Source: a bacterium
Lineage (GTDB): Bacteria > SM23-81 > DAOVCL01
DNA length: 64,000 nt
Direction of reading: 5' to 3'
Assembly (NCBI GenBank): GCA_029932675.1
Contig: JAOZPP010000004.1
Location: forward strand, 1 to 64,000
Part shown: positions 15,776 to 25,705 of the stretch, in pieces
Layout of the letters: every line of letters begins with the position of its first letter
How positions within the stretch are numbered: the first letter of the stretch is position 1
The notes under the pieces: model-generated
The model's database searches: none
What the model saw: only the letters and a program-made list of their open reading frames with translations
What the model was told of the DNA's origin: nothing
Position numbers and translations under genes: made by a program

Positions 15776-17260
15776 ATGAAAATACTTCTTCTCTATCCCA
15801 AATATCCTGATACCTTCTGGAGCTTTAAACACGCCCTCCGATTTATCTCCAAGAAGGCATCCTTCCCCCCTTTGGGGCTCCTCACTGTTGCTGCCCTACT
15901 CCCCCAAGGGTGGGAGAAAAGATTGGTAGACATGAACGTAAGTGCTTTAAGCGATAGCGATCTAAAATGGGCCGATTATGTCTTTATTAGCGCTATGTCT
16001 GTACAGAAGGAATCGGTAAAAGGGCTTATCTCCAGGTGTAAAAACTTAGGGGTCAAAATGGTCGCTGGCGGTCCCCTTTTTACTACTGGATGGGAGGATT
16101 TTGCGGCGGAGATAGACCATTTCGTGCTCAATGAAGCGGAAACCACCCTTCCCTTATTTTTAAAGGACCTGAAAGATGGCAAATTGAAAAAGGTTTATAC
16201 TACCCAAGAGTTCCCTGATATAACAAAAACCCCCATCCCCCTTTGGGATCTGATAGATATGAAAAAGTATGCCTCGATGAATATCCAATATTCGAGGGGC
16301 TGTCCTTTCAACTGTGAGTTCTGTGATATCATCATCCTAAATGGACACAAACCAAGGGTTAAAGAAAGGGATCAGATCTTGGCTGAGTTGGATGCACTCT
16401 ATAATCAAGGGTGGAGGGAAGGGGTGTTCTTCGTCGATGACAATTTTATTGGGAACAAGAGGAAGCTAAAAGGAGAGATCTTGCCCGCTCTCATCGAATG
16501 GATGGATAAACATAAACATCCCTTCTCCTTCAACACGGAGGCCTCTATAGACCTCTCCGACGATGAGGAGTTGATGAGGCTTATGGTGAGGGCTGGGTTC
16601 AACACGGTATTTGTGGGGATAGAGACGCCAGACGAGGAGAGCTTGGCTGAATGCGGCAAATTTCAGAACAGAAACCGAGATCTGGTAGCCTCAGTGAAGA
16701 AGATGCAAAGTTATGGCTTAGAGGTACAAGGGGGATTTATCGTTGGCTTTGATAACGATTCCCCCTCCATATTTCAACGCCAGATCAGTTTCATCCAGAA
16801 AAGTGGGATAGTTACGGCGATGGTCGGCCTGCTCAACGCCCCGCGGGGGACAAGGCTCTACCAGAGGTTAAAGAGGGAAAACCGCCTCTTGAAGGACATC
16901 TCTGGTGACAATATGGACTATTCGCTCAATTTCATCCCCAGGATGAACCGCGAACTACTGATCAATGGATACAAAAGTGTACTGCATACAATCTATTCCC
17001 ATAAGGGATATTACGAAAGGATTAGAACGTTCCTAACGGAATTTAAACCTTCCCCAGGAAAGGGGTTCAAGCTCCGTTTTTCCCACCTGAAGGCATTTCT
17101 CAGATCTATCTGGGTCTTAGGCTTAGACGGGGAGGAAAGAAAATATTATTGGAAACTCCTCACCTGGTGCCTCCTCAAACGTCCGCGACTCTTCCCCTTG
17201 GCTATAACCTTCTCCATCTATGGATTTCATTTCCGGAGGGTAATCACAAACACCCTATAG
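15776..17260 (+). CDS. B12-binding-domain radical SAM protein (DUF4070 type)
   Basis: 494 residues from the ATG at 15776. The frame opens ten codons earlier at 15746, but that part overlaps the promoter. The N-terminal cobalamin-binding-like domain (1-140, starting MKILLLYPKYPDTFW) is followed by the radical SAM core with the cluster motif CPFNCEFC (CxxxCxxC, near residue 179), FVDDNFIGNK near 221 and GIETPDEESL near 282. The C-terminal 150 residues match the DUF4070 type. The arrangement is that of B12-dependent methylases such as hopanoid C-2 methylase HpnP, but no hopanoid genes are nearby, so the substrate is unknown. A UspA gene follows 49 bases downstream. Confidence 0.88.
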   Translation: MKILLLYPKYPDTFWSFKHALRFISKKASFPPLGLLTVAALLPQGWEKRLVDMNVSALSDSDLKWADYVFISAMSVQKESVKGLISRCKNLGVKMVAGGPLFTTGWEDFAAEIDHFVLNEAETTLPLFLKDLKDGKLKKVYTTQEFPDITKTPIPLWDLIDMKKYASMNIQYSRGCPFNCEFCDIIILNGHKPRVKERDQILAELDALYNQGWREGVFFVDDNFIGNKRKLKGEILPALIEWMDKHKHPFSFNTEASIDLSDDEELMRLMVRAGFNTVFVGIETPDEESLAECGKFQNRNRDLVASVKKMQSYGLEVQGGFIVGFDNDSPSIFQRQISFIQKSGIVTAMVGLLNAPRGTRLYQRLKRENRLLKDISGDNMDYSLNFIPRMNRELLINGYKSVLHTIYSHKGYYERIRTFLTEFKPSPGKGFKLRFSHLKAFLRSIWVLGLDGEERKYYWKLLTWCLLKRPRLFPLAITFSIYGFHFRRVITNTL

Positions 17261-17309
17261 GATGGGAGTAAGACCGTAATCCATTGCTCACCTCAGCAAG
17301 GGAGGAAAG

Positions 17310-17729
17310 GTGTTCAAGAAGATACTGGTAGCCACCGATGGTTCATCCTATGCCCTAAAGGGAGCCCGATTAGCTGCTCAATTGGCTAGAGAGTGGAAAG
17401 CCCAGGTTCTCCTGGTGACTGTGGCTAACCTTCCAGCGATGTACGAGGTGGACCTCAAGCCCGACTTCATAAATATCCTTTTGGAGGATAGTAAGAGGGC
17501 CCTCCTGGATACAGAGAGGATCTTCTCGGAGAAGGAGGTAAGATGTGAAAAGAGGTTGATCAGGGATGGGAAGCCCTCAGAGGTAATTTGTAAACTGGCT
17601 GAAGATGAGGGCTGCGACCTCATCGTGTTAGGGACCTTAGGGCTACATAGCCCAGACCGCTACGCTTTGGGCAGTCAAACTTACCAGATAATCCACGAAG
17701 CCCCCTGCTCTGTCTGGGTCATCAAGTAG
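17310..17729 (+). CDS. universal stress protein, UspA family
   Basis: 139 residues, typical of a single Usp domain. It opens with FKKILVATDGSSYALKGARLAAQLA and has the ATP-binding-type tail DLIVLGTLGLHSPDRYALGSQTYQIIHEAPCSVWVIK, although the usual G-x2-G-x9-G loop is altered (GTLGLHSPDRYALGS). GTG start with GGGAGGAAAG (17300-17309) as the ribosome-binding site. The family responds to starvation and stress; the exact role is unknown. It is probably transcribed with the radical SAM gene. Confidence 0.9.
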   Translation: MFKKILVATDGSSYALKGARLAAQLAREWKAQVLLVTVANLPAMYEVDLKPDFINILLEDSKRALLDTERIFSEKEVRCEKRLIRDGKPSEVICKLAEDEGCDLIVLGTLGLHSPDRYALGSQTYQIIHEAPCSVWVIK

Positions 17730-17765
17730 AGATAGCCCCAGTTATGTATTAAATTGATGAGGAAT

Positions 17766-17911
17766 TTGCTATTCAGGGGTTCTCTTATCACCCGTAGGGA
17801 CAGACCTTCAGGTCTGTCCGCTCATTTCGGACCCCACTAAAGCGGAATTCCTAAAGGGGGGTAGCCATATAGCAGTTGAGGATAAATAGCGACAGTTTAT
17901 GAACAGATAAG
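17766..17911. repeat. dispersed repeat, copy 1 (copy 2 at 21134-21255)
   Basis: Shared blocks in the same order: AATTTGYTATTCAGG, TTATCACCCGTA, CTAAAGGGG, GCAGTTGAGGATA or GTGGTTGAGGATA, and GACARTTTATGAA. Copy 1 has an extra GGACAGACC/GGTCTGTCC hairpin inside. Both copies lie between genes and encode nothing obvious. Confidence 0.65.
17798..17819. repeat. 22-bp REP-like palindrome
   Basis: GGACAGACCT and AGGTCTGTCC around a TC loop, perfect 10-bp arms. The same design occurs at 21597-21618. It could terminate the uspA transcript, but no T run follows. Confidence 0.6.
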
Positions 17912-17978
17912 CGCCGAAAAGCATTAAGAAATAAGCAATCCTAAGAAAATCCTTCATAATTTTATATACTTCGGGTTT

Positions 17979-20003
<2,025 letters not shown>

Positions 20004-20024
20004 CTATTTACCCGGTTCAAAAAA

Positions 20025-20045
20025 GGGGAGGATATCATCCTCCCC
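20025..20045 (-). terminator. rho-independent terminator ahead of ligA
   Basis: A perfect palindrome (GGGGAGGAT, three-base loop, ATCCTCCCC) followed on the minus strand by six T (20019-20024). It contains the stop codon of the small gene at 20035-20262 and separates that gene from ligA. Confidence 0.85.
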
Positions 20046-20262
20046 TTCTCCCCCTTGTGCCTCCCAGAAACTTCTGCCTTATCTTCCTTTCCCGGAGATG
20101 AGCATCATGCCTCATCCTCTCCTGGCGGTAATCCTTGAACTTCTCTTTCCTCATCGACTCTCTCAGCTCCTCCTTCTCCTTGAACCCCAGTCTCCCCTCC
20201 TCAGAAGGAACTCGCTCCTTCTCCTTCTTCCCCTCCCTTTCCCCTTTCTCCTCTGCAGGCAT
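20035..20262 (-). CDS. small highly charged protein of unknown function
   Basis: 75 residues, rich in Glu, Lys and Arg, with no hydrophobic segment and a GGTRGRRGG tail, so probably cytosolic and possibly RNA- or ribosome-associated. I recognise no family. Reality is supported by a strong ribosome-binding site (GAGGAGGG, 3 bases before the ATG) and by the terminator that overlaps its stop codon. It follows the flavin reductase gene by 41 bases on the same strand. Confidence 0.6.
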   Translation of the reverse strand: MPAEEKGEREGKKEKERVPSEEGRLGFKEKEELRESMRKEKFKDYRQERMRHDAHLRERKIRQKFLGGTRGRRGG

Positions 20263-20303
20263 AAACCCTCCTCGCTCTAAAAGTTAAAAAATAACCCAGG
20301 CTC

Positions 20304-20801
20304 TCAAGAGTGGTATCTCCCTAAAAGCTCTCCCAACCGGTAGTATCCACCCTCATGGAGAAGCAAGGGACTCTTCCCCTTGTTCACCTTGATCTCCAGA
20401 ACCTCCCCCACGAAAAGGGTATGATCACCAGTAGTGAAGCTATCGGCTAACTTACACTCCATGGTAGCAAAACATCCAGCAATGAGAGGAGCTCTAATCT
20501 TTTGGGGAGGTTCAACGGCGAAAATACCCTTAGAGAATTTGTCCTCCTCCCTCCCGCTCGTGGTCCCCGCATATTGGGAAAGCTCCACTTGCTCGGTGGA
20601 GAGTATGTTCAGGCCAAATTCCCTGCTCCTCTCCAAGAACTGGTGGGTGTATCTGAGGGGGGAGATGGCCACCCCAACCAAAGGAGGATTGGAGGAGAGA
20701 GGGATCACCCAAGCTGCAGTCATCAGATTTCTTTCCCTCTCCCATTCCACACTAATCAAGACCACCGTCTCCGCAAAATATCGACTAAATCGCTCTGACA
20801 T
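20304..20801 (-). CDS. flavin reductase family protein (FMN-binding split barrel)
   Basis: 165 residues with the split-barrel flavin reductase pattern: VLISVEWERERNLMTAAWVIPLSSNPPLVGVAISPLRYTHQFLERSREFGLNIL in segments at 14-67, then GCFATMECKLADSF near 110 and GDHTLFVGEVLEI near 123. It should bind FMN and either reduce free flavin or act as a flavoprotein electron carrier; substrate unknown. In anaerobes similar small proteins are often linked to flavoredoxin-like roles. Start ATG at 20801; probably the first gene of a two-gene unit with the small charged protein. Confidence 0.88.
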   Translation of the reverse strand: MSERFSRYFAETVVLISVEWERERNLMTAAWVIPLSSNPPLVGVAISPLRYTHQFLERSREFGLNILSTEQVELSQYAGTTSGREEDKFSKGIFAVEPPQKIRAPLIAGCFATMECKLADSFTTGDHTLFVGEVLEIKVNKGKSPLLLHEGGYYRLGELLGRYHS

Positions 20802-20927
20802 ATTGGTATAATATTACCAATTTTATCCCTTTCAGTCAAACATTTTTTCTCACTTTTTGTCCCCAAAGATCGAATACAAATATAGGAGTTCCCCCTCTCC
20901 CTATTTTTTAATCCCCCTTTAACTAAA

Positions 20928-20958
20928 CATTTCGGAATTTCTAAGAAATTTCGAAATG
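20928..20958. repeat. 31-bp interspersed palindrome, copy 3
   Basis: CATTTCGGAATTTCT and AGAAATTTCGAAATG around a single base, one mismatch. Same family as 15477-15507. Confidence 0.7.
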
Positions 20959-21133
20959 TGGGGGTTGATTGAAGGGGGTATGCCCCCTTCAATCATGACA
21001 GCGAAGCAATCCGAGCTAGCGGAGGATTGCGGAGCGCCATAGGGCCGGTGAGGCCCTCTGGAGAAGTTAGCAACCGAAGGGAGCTAAGTTCGGACAAGGT
21101 CTTCCTATATCCCGAATTATTCATACACGACGA

Positions 21134-21255
21134 ATTTGTTATTCAGGAGCTTCCTTATCACCCGTATGTCCGCCCTTTCTAAAGGGGAGTCCTACAAGAG
21201 GGCAGCCACAGTGGTTGAGGATATGAATAGTGACAATTTATGAATAGATCGGGGA
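21134..21255. repeat. dispersed repeat, copy 2 (copy 1 at 17766-17911)
   Basis: Matches 17766-17911 in the same order of blocks but lacks the internal GGACAGACC hairpin. Non-coding. Confidence 0.65.
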
Positions 21256-21379
21256 CATAGTTTTCTCACCACAGAACGAGAAATGGCTTAACCCGCGAAG
21301 CTGGTCGCAAGAGAAAGAACCTATTGAGGGTGGTTACCATGTGGGGCCATCAGCAACCTCATAAAAAGTAAAAAAATCC

Positions 21380-21407
21380 TTGACTGAGGGAGGGGAATTC
21401 CTATCTT
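21380..21407 (+). promoter_or_regulatory. promoter of the candidate non-coding RNA
   Basis: TTGACT (21380-21385), a 16-base spacer and TATCTT (21402-21407), predicting a start near 21414. The -10 box has the same sequence as that of the radical SAM promoter at 15762-15767. Confidence 0.65.
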
Positions 21408-21413
21408 TAAATG

Positions 21414-21574
21414 GGAGACAAACAGGGTTTACCCCATTTGACCTACGGGAGAGTGTGGCCGAGGGGAGTTAGGGCCCAGAGCCCGGGGTCTGAAGCAAAC
21501 AACAATACAAGCTGGAGTCTAATAAGTGCGGATAGCCGGGCTGCAAGTTTGAGGTAGGCCGGCTTTTGTTTTTT
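21414..21574 (+). ncRNA. candidate structured non-coding RNA, about 160 nt
   Basis: A promoter, a structured body and a terminator occur in the right order with no open frame of note. The 5' end folds as CAAA-(GGGU/ACCC)-UUUG (21418-21439). A GGGC/GCCC hairpin lies near 21468-21484, and the 3' end is AGCCGG...CCGGCT followed by T4GT6 (21534-21574). The unpaired middle (GAAGCAAACAACAATACAAG, near 21492-21511) looks like conserved-loop sequence rather than spacer. The size and the mix of stems and long loops recall large structured RNAs such as the raiA motif, but that is only an impression. It could also be a long 5' leader for the gene at 21902. Confidence 0.55.
21534..21574 (+). terminator. 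rho-independent terminator of the candidate RNA
   Basis: AGCCGG (21534-21539) pairs with CCGGCT (21559-21564) across a 19-base loop, followed by TTTTGTTTTTT. The long loop suggests it also forms part of the RNA fold. Confidence 0.65.
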
Positions 21575-21596
21575 GGATTTTTAGAGGCCTCAGCAG

Positions 21597-21693
21597 GGAC
21601 AGGGCTTCAGCCCTGTCCTAAGTTTCCTTGAGCCGTCAGAACCCCGATTCTGACGGCAAAAAGGAAGGGTGGCGGAAGAGGGCTTCTGCCACC
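21597..21693. repeat. cluster of three REP-like hairpins
   Basis: 21597-21618: GGACAGGGCT/AGCCCTGTCC, perfect. 21632-21657: GCCGTCAGAA/TTCTGACGGC, perfect. 21668-21693: GGTGGCGGAAG/CTTCTGCCACC, one wobble. The second and third share the GTCAGAAC and GGCAGAAC designs of hairpins at 25449-25474 and 25532-25557. Confidence 0.7.
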
Positions 21694-21708
21694 TCAAGGG
21701 AGGAAATT

Positions 21709-21776
21709 GTGGCAAAGAAAATAGGAAGTGTCCCTATTTTCCGTGGCAAAGAAAATAGGAAGTGTCCCTATTTTCC
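21709..21776. repeat. 34-bp perfect tandem repeat, two copies
   Basis: Copies at 21709-21742 and 21743-21776 are identical and each contains AATAGGAAGTGTCCCTATT, itself a near palindrome. A further half copy (CCTATTTTCC) follows. Similar GGAAGTGTCCC words are often found near REP-associated transposases in environmental genomes, but no transposase is present here. Confidence 0.8.
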
Positions 21777-21825
21777 CCTATTTTCCCTATGTGGAGTCAT
21801 CAACCAGTCATCAACCAAAAAGTCC

Positions 21826-21854
21826 TTGACAGCAAATGGTGTTAATGTTATATT
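21826..21854 (+). promoter_or_regulatory. promoter of the small exported protein and sigma-54 activator genes
   Basis: TTGACA (21826-21831), 17-base spacer, TATATT (21849-21854), predicting a start near 21861 and a 40-base leader before the ATG at 21902. Confidence 0.65.
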
Positions 21855-21901
21855 TGGATATAGATTTGCTGGTAGATATTTGCCCTGTGAGGTGAGGGAT
21901 A

Positions 21902-22243
21902 ATGAAAAAATTCGGTATTATCTTGTTGATCATAGCCTTTCTTCTTTCTACAAATAGTTTTCTGCTGATGAAGAGGGTCTCTGCTAACACTGGGGAGGAG
22001 AGACCTATGCTTATGGCCGCCTGGCCATGGGATTTTTATTACCATAACCCCAAGGGGTCCAACCACAATTCTGGCTCTTCGACTATTCAGAATCCAGCCG
22101 AAAATCAAAAGACTCCCCAGCAATCCGCAGGGACAACCATCCAATTTCAGGAGAGCAACAAACCAAAGAACTCTCCTACAGAGAGAAACCTCCGGAGTTG
22201 GCTCCTTAAAATTTCCCTCTTTCTGAGAATACTCCTCCACTAA
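21902..22243 (+). CDS. small exported protein of unknown function
   Basis: 113 residues. Signal peptide or N-terminal anchor (MKKFGIILLIIAFLLSTNSFLL, cleavage perhaps near VSA-NT), then a low-complexity polar region rich in Asn, Ser, Gln and Pro (about 48-95) and a hydrophobic end LLKISLFLRILL (101-112) that could be a second membrane segment. A strong ribosome-binding site, GAGGTGAGG, precedes the ATG. No family recognised. It ends 9 bases before the sigma-54 activator and should be co-transcribed with it, so it may be a sensor input or a target of that regulator (inference). Confidence 0.65.
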   Translation: MKKFGIILLIIAFLLSTNSFLLMKRVSANTGEERPMLMAAWPWDFYYHNPKGSNHNSGSSTIQNPAENQKTPQQSAGTTIQFQESNKPKNSPTERNLRSWLLKISLFLRILLH

Positions 22244-22252
22244 GGGCCGGAG

Positions 22253-25135
22253 ATGACAAAGCAACGGGTAAGAAAAATGGGAGGGTTAAAGGATTCGATT
22301 GAGGAGATAGATAAGCTGCTTCTTCCGGGTGGGGACTTGAAATTGGCCGAGGAGAGGGTTGAGATAGCTCTAAAGGTTCTCTCTCCCTCCCATAGTGAGC
22401 TGGAGAGGGCGAGGGTCTATTCTTTGGCTGCGCGGGTCAAGTTGGAGCTGGGGAAAAATTACGAGGAGGCTGAAGGATATGCCCTCAAAGCTTTTGATCT
22501 ATTGAAAAATACGGCCCTGCACCAAGAAAGGGGGGAAGTCCAATTCTGTTTGGGGCGAATATATGTGTCTTTAGGGAGTTTAGAAAAAGCCCGCTGTTTC
22601 TTCGAGGACTCCTTGAGTACCTACCGGTTAATCGGGGATGCTGATGGAATGCTTGACGCCATCAACGGGTTATCCCATGTCAGTTTTATCCTTTCCGAGA
22701 AAGATGAAGCGATCAAACGATTGGAATATGGATTAGCAGAGAGCAAGAAGGTCGATGACTCACGCAGGATAGCGCTATTCTCAGGCAATTTAGGCGTGGT
22801 GTATTTACTCGCTTCCCGGTGGCAAGAGGCGGAGGAGAAGTTAAATTTTGGATTAAAAATCTATGAATCTATGGGTGATATTTTACAGATAGCCCGCCGG
22901 AGTATCAGCCTTGCCCGCTTGTACCTGATGAAGCATCGATGGTTGGAAGCTTCTCAGCTTATCCAGAAGGCAAAGGAGACGAGCCTAGAGTATAACTTAC
23001 CCCGTGAGTTGGCGATGAGCCTGGAGAGTGAAGGCCAGTTATACTTTAAGCGAAAGGAGTATGCCAAAGCCGAGAAGAGCTATCTAAAAGCCTTAAAAAT
23101 AGGGGAACGGATATCCCCTGAGGGGGACATCGTCTCAGAGGTTTCTCGCAAGTTAGCTGATTTGTATGTAGCTATCAAGGAGTTTGATAAGGCTATTGAA
23201 TATGGCCAAAGGGCTCTGGAGGTCTCCACCAAGCTGGGGGACAGATTTGAGCAAGGCTGTTGTCATCGGGCCTTAGCTGTGGCGTATCATTTAAAGGGGT
23301 TAAGGGATAGATCCCAGGAGGAGTTTGCTAAAGCTATCTCCATTTTACGCTCCATAGGGGACAGGTTTGAGTTGGCGCATACTCTTTTAGCTCATGGGGA
23401 GCTTAGCGGCAAGCTTGAGCTCTTGCAGGAAGCCCAGAGGCTCTTTGCTCAGATCCAGGGGGCAGAGTTTTATCAGGCTTTGGCCCTGCTCCAGATTGCT
23501 AAGTTGGAGCCATCCTACAAGAAAGCGGTTGAAGTCTTAACGGAGGCGGAGAAGCTGCTGCAGGGCAAGGGAGAGACGGAGAAGCTCAAGGAGGTAGAAA
23601 CCCTAAAACTTGAACTTAACCAAAGGCTGAAGAGGTTTCCCTCCAGGAAGTATGAGTTTTTACAAGGATTGCCATCAGGTGATTTGGGGAAGGTTTTTGG
23701 CCAGGTGATTGAGGTTTTGGGAGCCGACAGGGGGTTTGTGGCCTACGCTGCAGATGGAGATAAGAAGATGATGGTAGGGGCAAGCCATAACCTTGGGGAG
23801 GGGGAGGTCAAGGGGCTTCTCTCCCTGTTGGCAGACAGGCCTGCCTGTGCAGACAGGGATGGCTTTGAGGTGGGCAGTCCCTTTATCCTCTATGATAGCT
23901 CCCTGGATGAGCGGTTCTTCGCTGTGGGGGCTGGTAGCCTGATGTTGATCCCCTATGGGAATGGGGAGAGGATAGAGGGTTACCTCTATGTGGATCGGGG
24001 TAAGGGGAAGGAACCTTTCTTGGATAAGGAGCTTGACCTCTTCTATCTTCTCTCCGAGAGGGTAGCCAAGGCGATAGCCGAGCAGAGGCAGAGGGAGTTG
24101 GAGGAAGAGTTGGCCTCCCTGAAGAGACAGCTCAGGCTCTCTGGGGAGATAGTCACCCAGGACCCCCAGATGCTCAGGGTATTGGATGAGGTGGAGAGGA
24201 TCAAAGATACAGACTATCCGATTGTAATTGAGGGGGAGACTGGCACAGGGAAAGAGGTAATAGCCAAGTTCATCCATTCCATTGGGGCGCGGAAGGAGAT
24301 GCCCTTTATGGCCATAAATTGTGCCAATATGTCTGACAACCTCTTGGAGTCGGAGCTTTTTGGCTATGAGAAGGGTGCCTTCACCGATGCCAGGACCCAA
24401 CACAAGGGGTTGTTTGAGGTAGCCGATGGGGGGACGGTATTTCTGGATGAGATAGGGGATATGAGCCCTGCTATGCAGTCAAAGCTCCTTCGTTTTCTGG
24501 AGACCCAGAGCTTTCGCAGGGTAGGGGGGACAGAGGAGGTCAAGGTGGATGTGCGGGTGATAGTGGCCACCAACAAGGATCTCCACCGGGCTATGGTGGA
24601 GGGTTCTTTTCGGAATGATCTTTACTATCGGATAGAGGGGGTAACTTTGAGGCTTCCGCCATTGAGGGAGAGGAAGGGTGACATACCGCTTCTCTGTGAG
24701 CATTTTATGGAGCTGTTTGGGGAGAAGTATAAAAAGAGGGTGGTGGGTATTACTCCTGGTGCTTTAGAGGGGTTGATGGAATACGACTGGCCAGGGAATG
24801 TCAGGGAGTTGAAGCGGGCCATTGAGGTAGCAGTAAGCCATATAAAGGGCGAGGAAGGGGAGATCACTGCAGAGCTGCTACGGGTGGGAGTTCTCCCGAA
24901 GGAACCCCAGGCTCTTTCAGAGGGAATAGCTTCTCTTCCGGAGAAATTGGCCTTTGTTGAGAGGGAGGAGTGTTTAAGGGCATTGAGAGAGAGCAATTGG
25001 AAGATTGCTAAGGCAGCAAGTATGTTAGGAGTTCCGCGCACTACCTTACACAACAAGATGAAAAAGCTTAATATCTCACCGACGAAAGTCAGTGAGGATT
25101 CCAATCTGGAAAGTCATCCAAATTTGGTCAGATAG
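22253..25135 (+). CDS. TPR-GAF sigma-54 interaction domain transcriptional activator
   Basis: 960 residues. Tetratricopeptide helical repeats fill about 15-440 (for example QERGEVQFCLGRIYVSLGSL and KAEKSYLKALKIGE). A GAF-like domain lies at about 475-620. The AAA+ ATPase domain (about 640-880) has Walker A GETGTGKEV near 661, GAFTDA near 708 in place of the sigma-54-contacting GAFTGA, and Walker B FLDEIGD near 729. A Fis-type helix-turn-helix, KIAKAASMLGVPRTTLHNKM, near 917 binds DNA. It should open sigma-54 promoters in response to a ligand or protein sensed by the TPR/GAF half. No receiver domain is present, so it is not a classical two-component response regulator. Confidence 0.92.
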   Translation: MTKQRVRKMGGLKDSIEEIDKLLLPGGDLKLAEERVEIALKVLSPSHSELERARVYSLAARVKLELGKNYEEAEGYALKAFDLLKNTALHQERGEVQFCLGRIYVSLGSLEKARCFFEDSLSTYRLIGDADGMLDAINGLSHVSFILSEKDEAIKRLEYGLAESKKVDDSRRIALFSGNLGVVYLLASRWQEAEEKLNFGLKIYESMGDILQIARRSISLARLYLMKHRWLEASQLIQKAKETSLEYNLPRELAMSLESEGQLYFKRKEYAKAEKSYLKALKIGERISPEGDIVSEVSRKLADLYVAIKEFDKAIEYGQRALEVSTKLGDRFEQGCCHRALAVAYHLKGLRDRSQEEFAKAISILRSIGDRFELAHTLLAHGELSGKLELLQEAQRLFAQIQGAEFYQALALLQIAKLEPSYKKAVEVLTEAEKLLQGKGETEKLKEVETLKLELNQRLKRFPSRKYEFLQGLPSGDLGKVFGQVIEVLGADRGFVAYAADGDKKMMVGASHNLGEGEVKGLLSLLADRPACADRDGFEVGSPFILYDSSLDERFFAVGAGSLMLIPYGNGERIEGYLYVDRGKGKEPFLDKELDLFYLLSERVAKAIAEQRQRELEEELASLKRQLRLSGEIVTQDPQMLRVLDEVERIKDTDYPIVIEGETGTGKEVIAKFIHSIGARKEMPFMAINCANMSDNLLESELFGYEKGAFTDARTQHKGLFEVADGGTVFLDEIGDMSPAMQSKLLRFLETQSFRRVGGTEEVKVDVRVIVATNKDLHRAMVEGSFRNDLYYRIEGVTLRLPPLRERKGDIPLLCEHFMELFGEKYKKRVVGITPGALEGLMEYDWPGNVRELKRAIEVAVSHIKGEEGEITAELLRVGVLPKEPQALSEGIASLPEKLAFVEREECLRALRESNWKIAKAASMLGVPRTTLHNKMKKLNISPTKVSEDSNLESHPNLVR

Positions 25136-25289
25136 CGTCCTTTATTGGTCGCTTTTAACTTCTTGTTCTATAAACAGATATTCAGTTGGCCCCAAAATAT
25201 GTGTCCAAAAATGGACGAATAGCCTTTTGTTCTAACAAGGGCTGATGCAATTATTCTTCTCACAAATTGGATATTTCTTTGTTTTTTTA

Positions 25290-25325
25290 AGCACTTAGTT
25301 AACTAAGTGCTCTTTTATTTTTTTC
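25290..25325 (+). terminator. rho-independent terminator after the sigma-54 activator
   Basis: A perfect 22-bp palindrome (AGCACTTAGTT and AACTAAGTGCT, 25290-25311) followed by CTTTTATTTTTTT. An upstream GTTTTTTTAA gives it some bidirectional character. Confidence 0.85.
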
Positions 25326-25448
25326 TGCCCATTCTGGCATGCTTTTTGCTTTATATCTGAATGTCTCCACTTGTCCGGGGCTTGGGCGAGCAGGGGAAGC
25401 CGGTGCTGCCTTCTTTGGTGGTTGGAGGCAGCATTTGGGAAAGATTGA

Positions 25449-25474
25449 GGTGTCAGAACGCCTGTTCTGACACC
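25449..25474. repeat. REP-like hairpin, GTCAGAAC type
   Basis: GGTGTCAGAAC and GTTCTGACACC, perfect 11-bp arms, 4-base loop. Confidence 0.75.
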
Positions 25475-25531
25475 AAAATAGCGGAGATACCCGTAGGCTT
25501 CCTCCTGCCTGCCCCTCCGATCATATAATGA

Positions 25532-25557
25532 GGTGGCAGAACCCCGGTTCTGCCACC
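25532..25557. repeat. REP-like hairpin, GGCAGAAC type
   Basis: GGTGGCAGAACC and GGTTCTGCCACC, perfect 12-bp arms, 2-base loop. Relative of 25449-25474 and of the cluster at 21632-21693. Confidence 0.75.
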
Positions 25558-25618
25558 CACCTGCCAGAGGGAGGGGGGATTCGCCAGGTTCTGGCTGGAA
25601 GGGCTCTTGCTCTAACAA

Positions 25619-25705
25619 ACCACAAGAGGCAAGCGAGGGCCGGTAGAGTGTGGCCCGATAATCTCCTTGTGGTCCCCCGGGAGATTAGCTGAATATCGAT
25701 TCAGC
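25619..25705 (+). promoter_or_regulatory. structured mRNA leader with two competing helices, riboswitch-like
   Basis: ACCACAAG (25619-25626) pairs with CTTGTGGT (25666-25673), enclosing GGGCC/GGCCC (25637-25641 with 25652-25656). AATCTCC (25660-25666) can instead pair with GGAGATT (25680-25686), which would strand the first helix in a loop or form a pseudoknot. A perfect GCTGAAT/ATTCAGC hairpin (25688-25705) follows, ending 20 bases before the start codon at 25725. No known riboswitch class was recognised. Confidence 0.45.

Larger units (their letters stand above)
20802..21901. other. 1.1-kb hairpin-rich intergenic region without a clear protein gene
   Basis: In order: a family palindrome (20928-20958); three adjoining stem-loops (GCAATCC/GGATTGC at 21006-21030, AGGGCC/GGCCCT at 21040-21057, TTAGC/GCTAA at 21067-21087); dispersed repeat copy 2 (21134-21255); a promoter and candidate RNA (21380-21574); three REP-like hairpins (21597-21693); a 34-bp tandem repeat (21709-21776); and the promoter of the next gene. 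The 109-codon frame at 21628-21957 runs through the hairpins and tandem repeat and is not convincing. Confidence 0.6.

Noticed and set aside
21414-21574. SRP RNA or tmRNA
   Set aside because: It lacks the SRP tetraloop domain (GGAAGCAGC-type) and the tmRNA ends; the fold does not match either.
21628-21957. 109-codon frame in the hairpin-rich gap
   Set aside because: Built from a REP-like hairpin and the 34-bp tandem repeat, and it overlaps the promoter and start of the exported protein gene.
23675-24403. 242-codon open frame on the minus strand
   Set aside because: It lies fully antisense to the AAA+/GAF part of the sigma-54 activator, has no ribosome-binding site, and its composition mirrors the sense codons.
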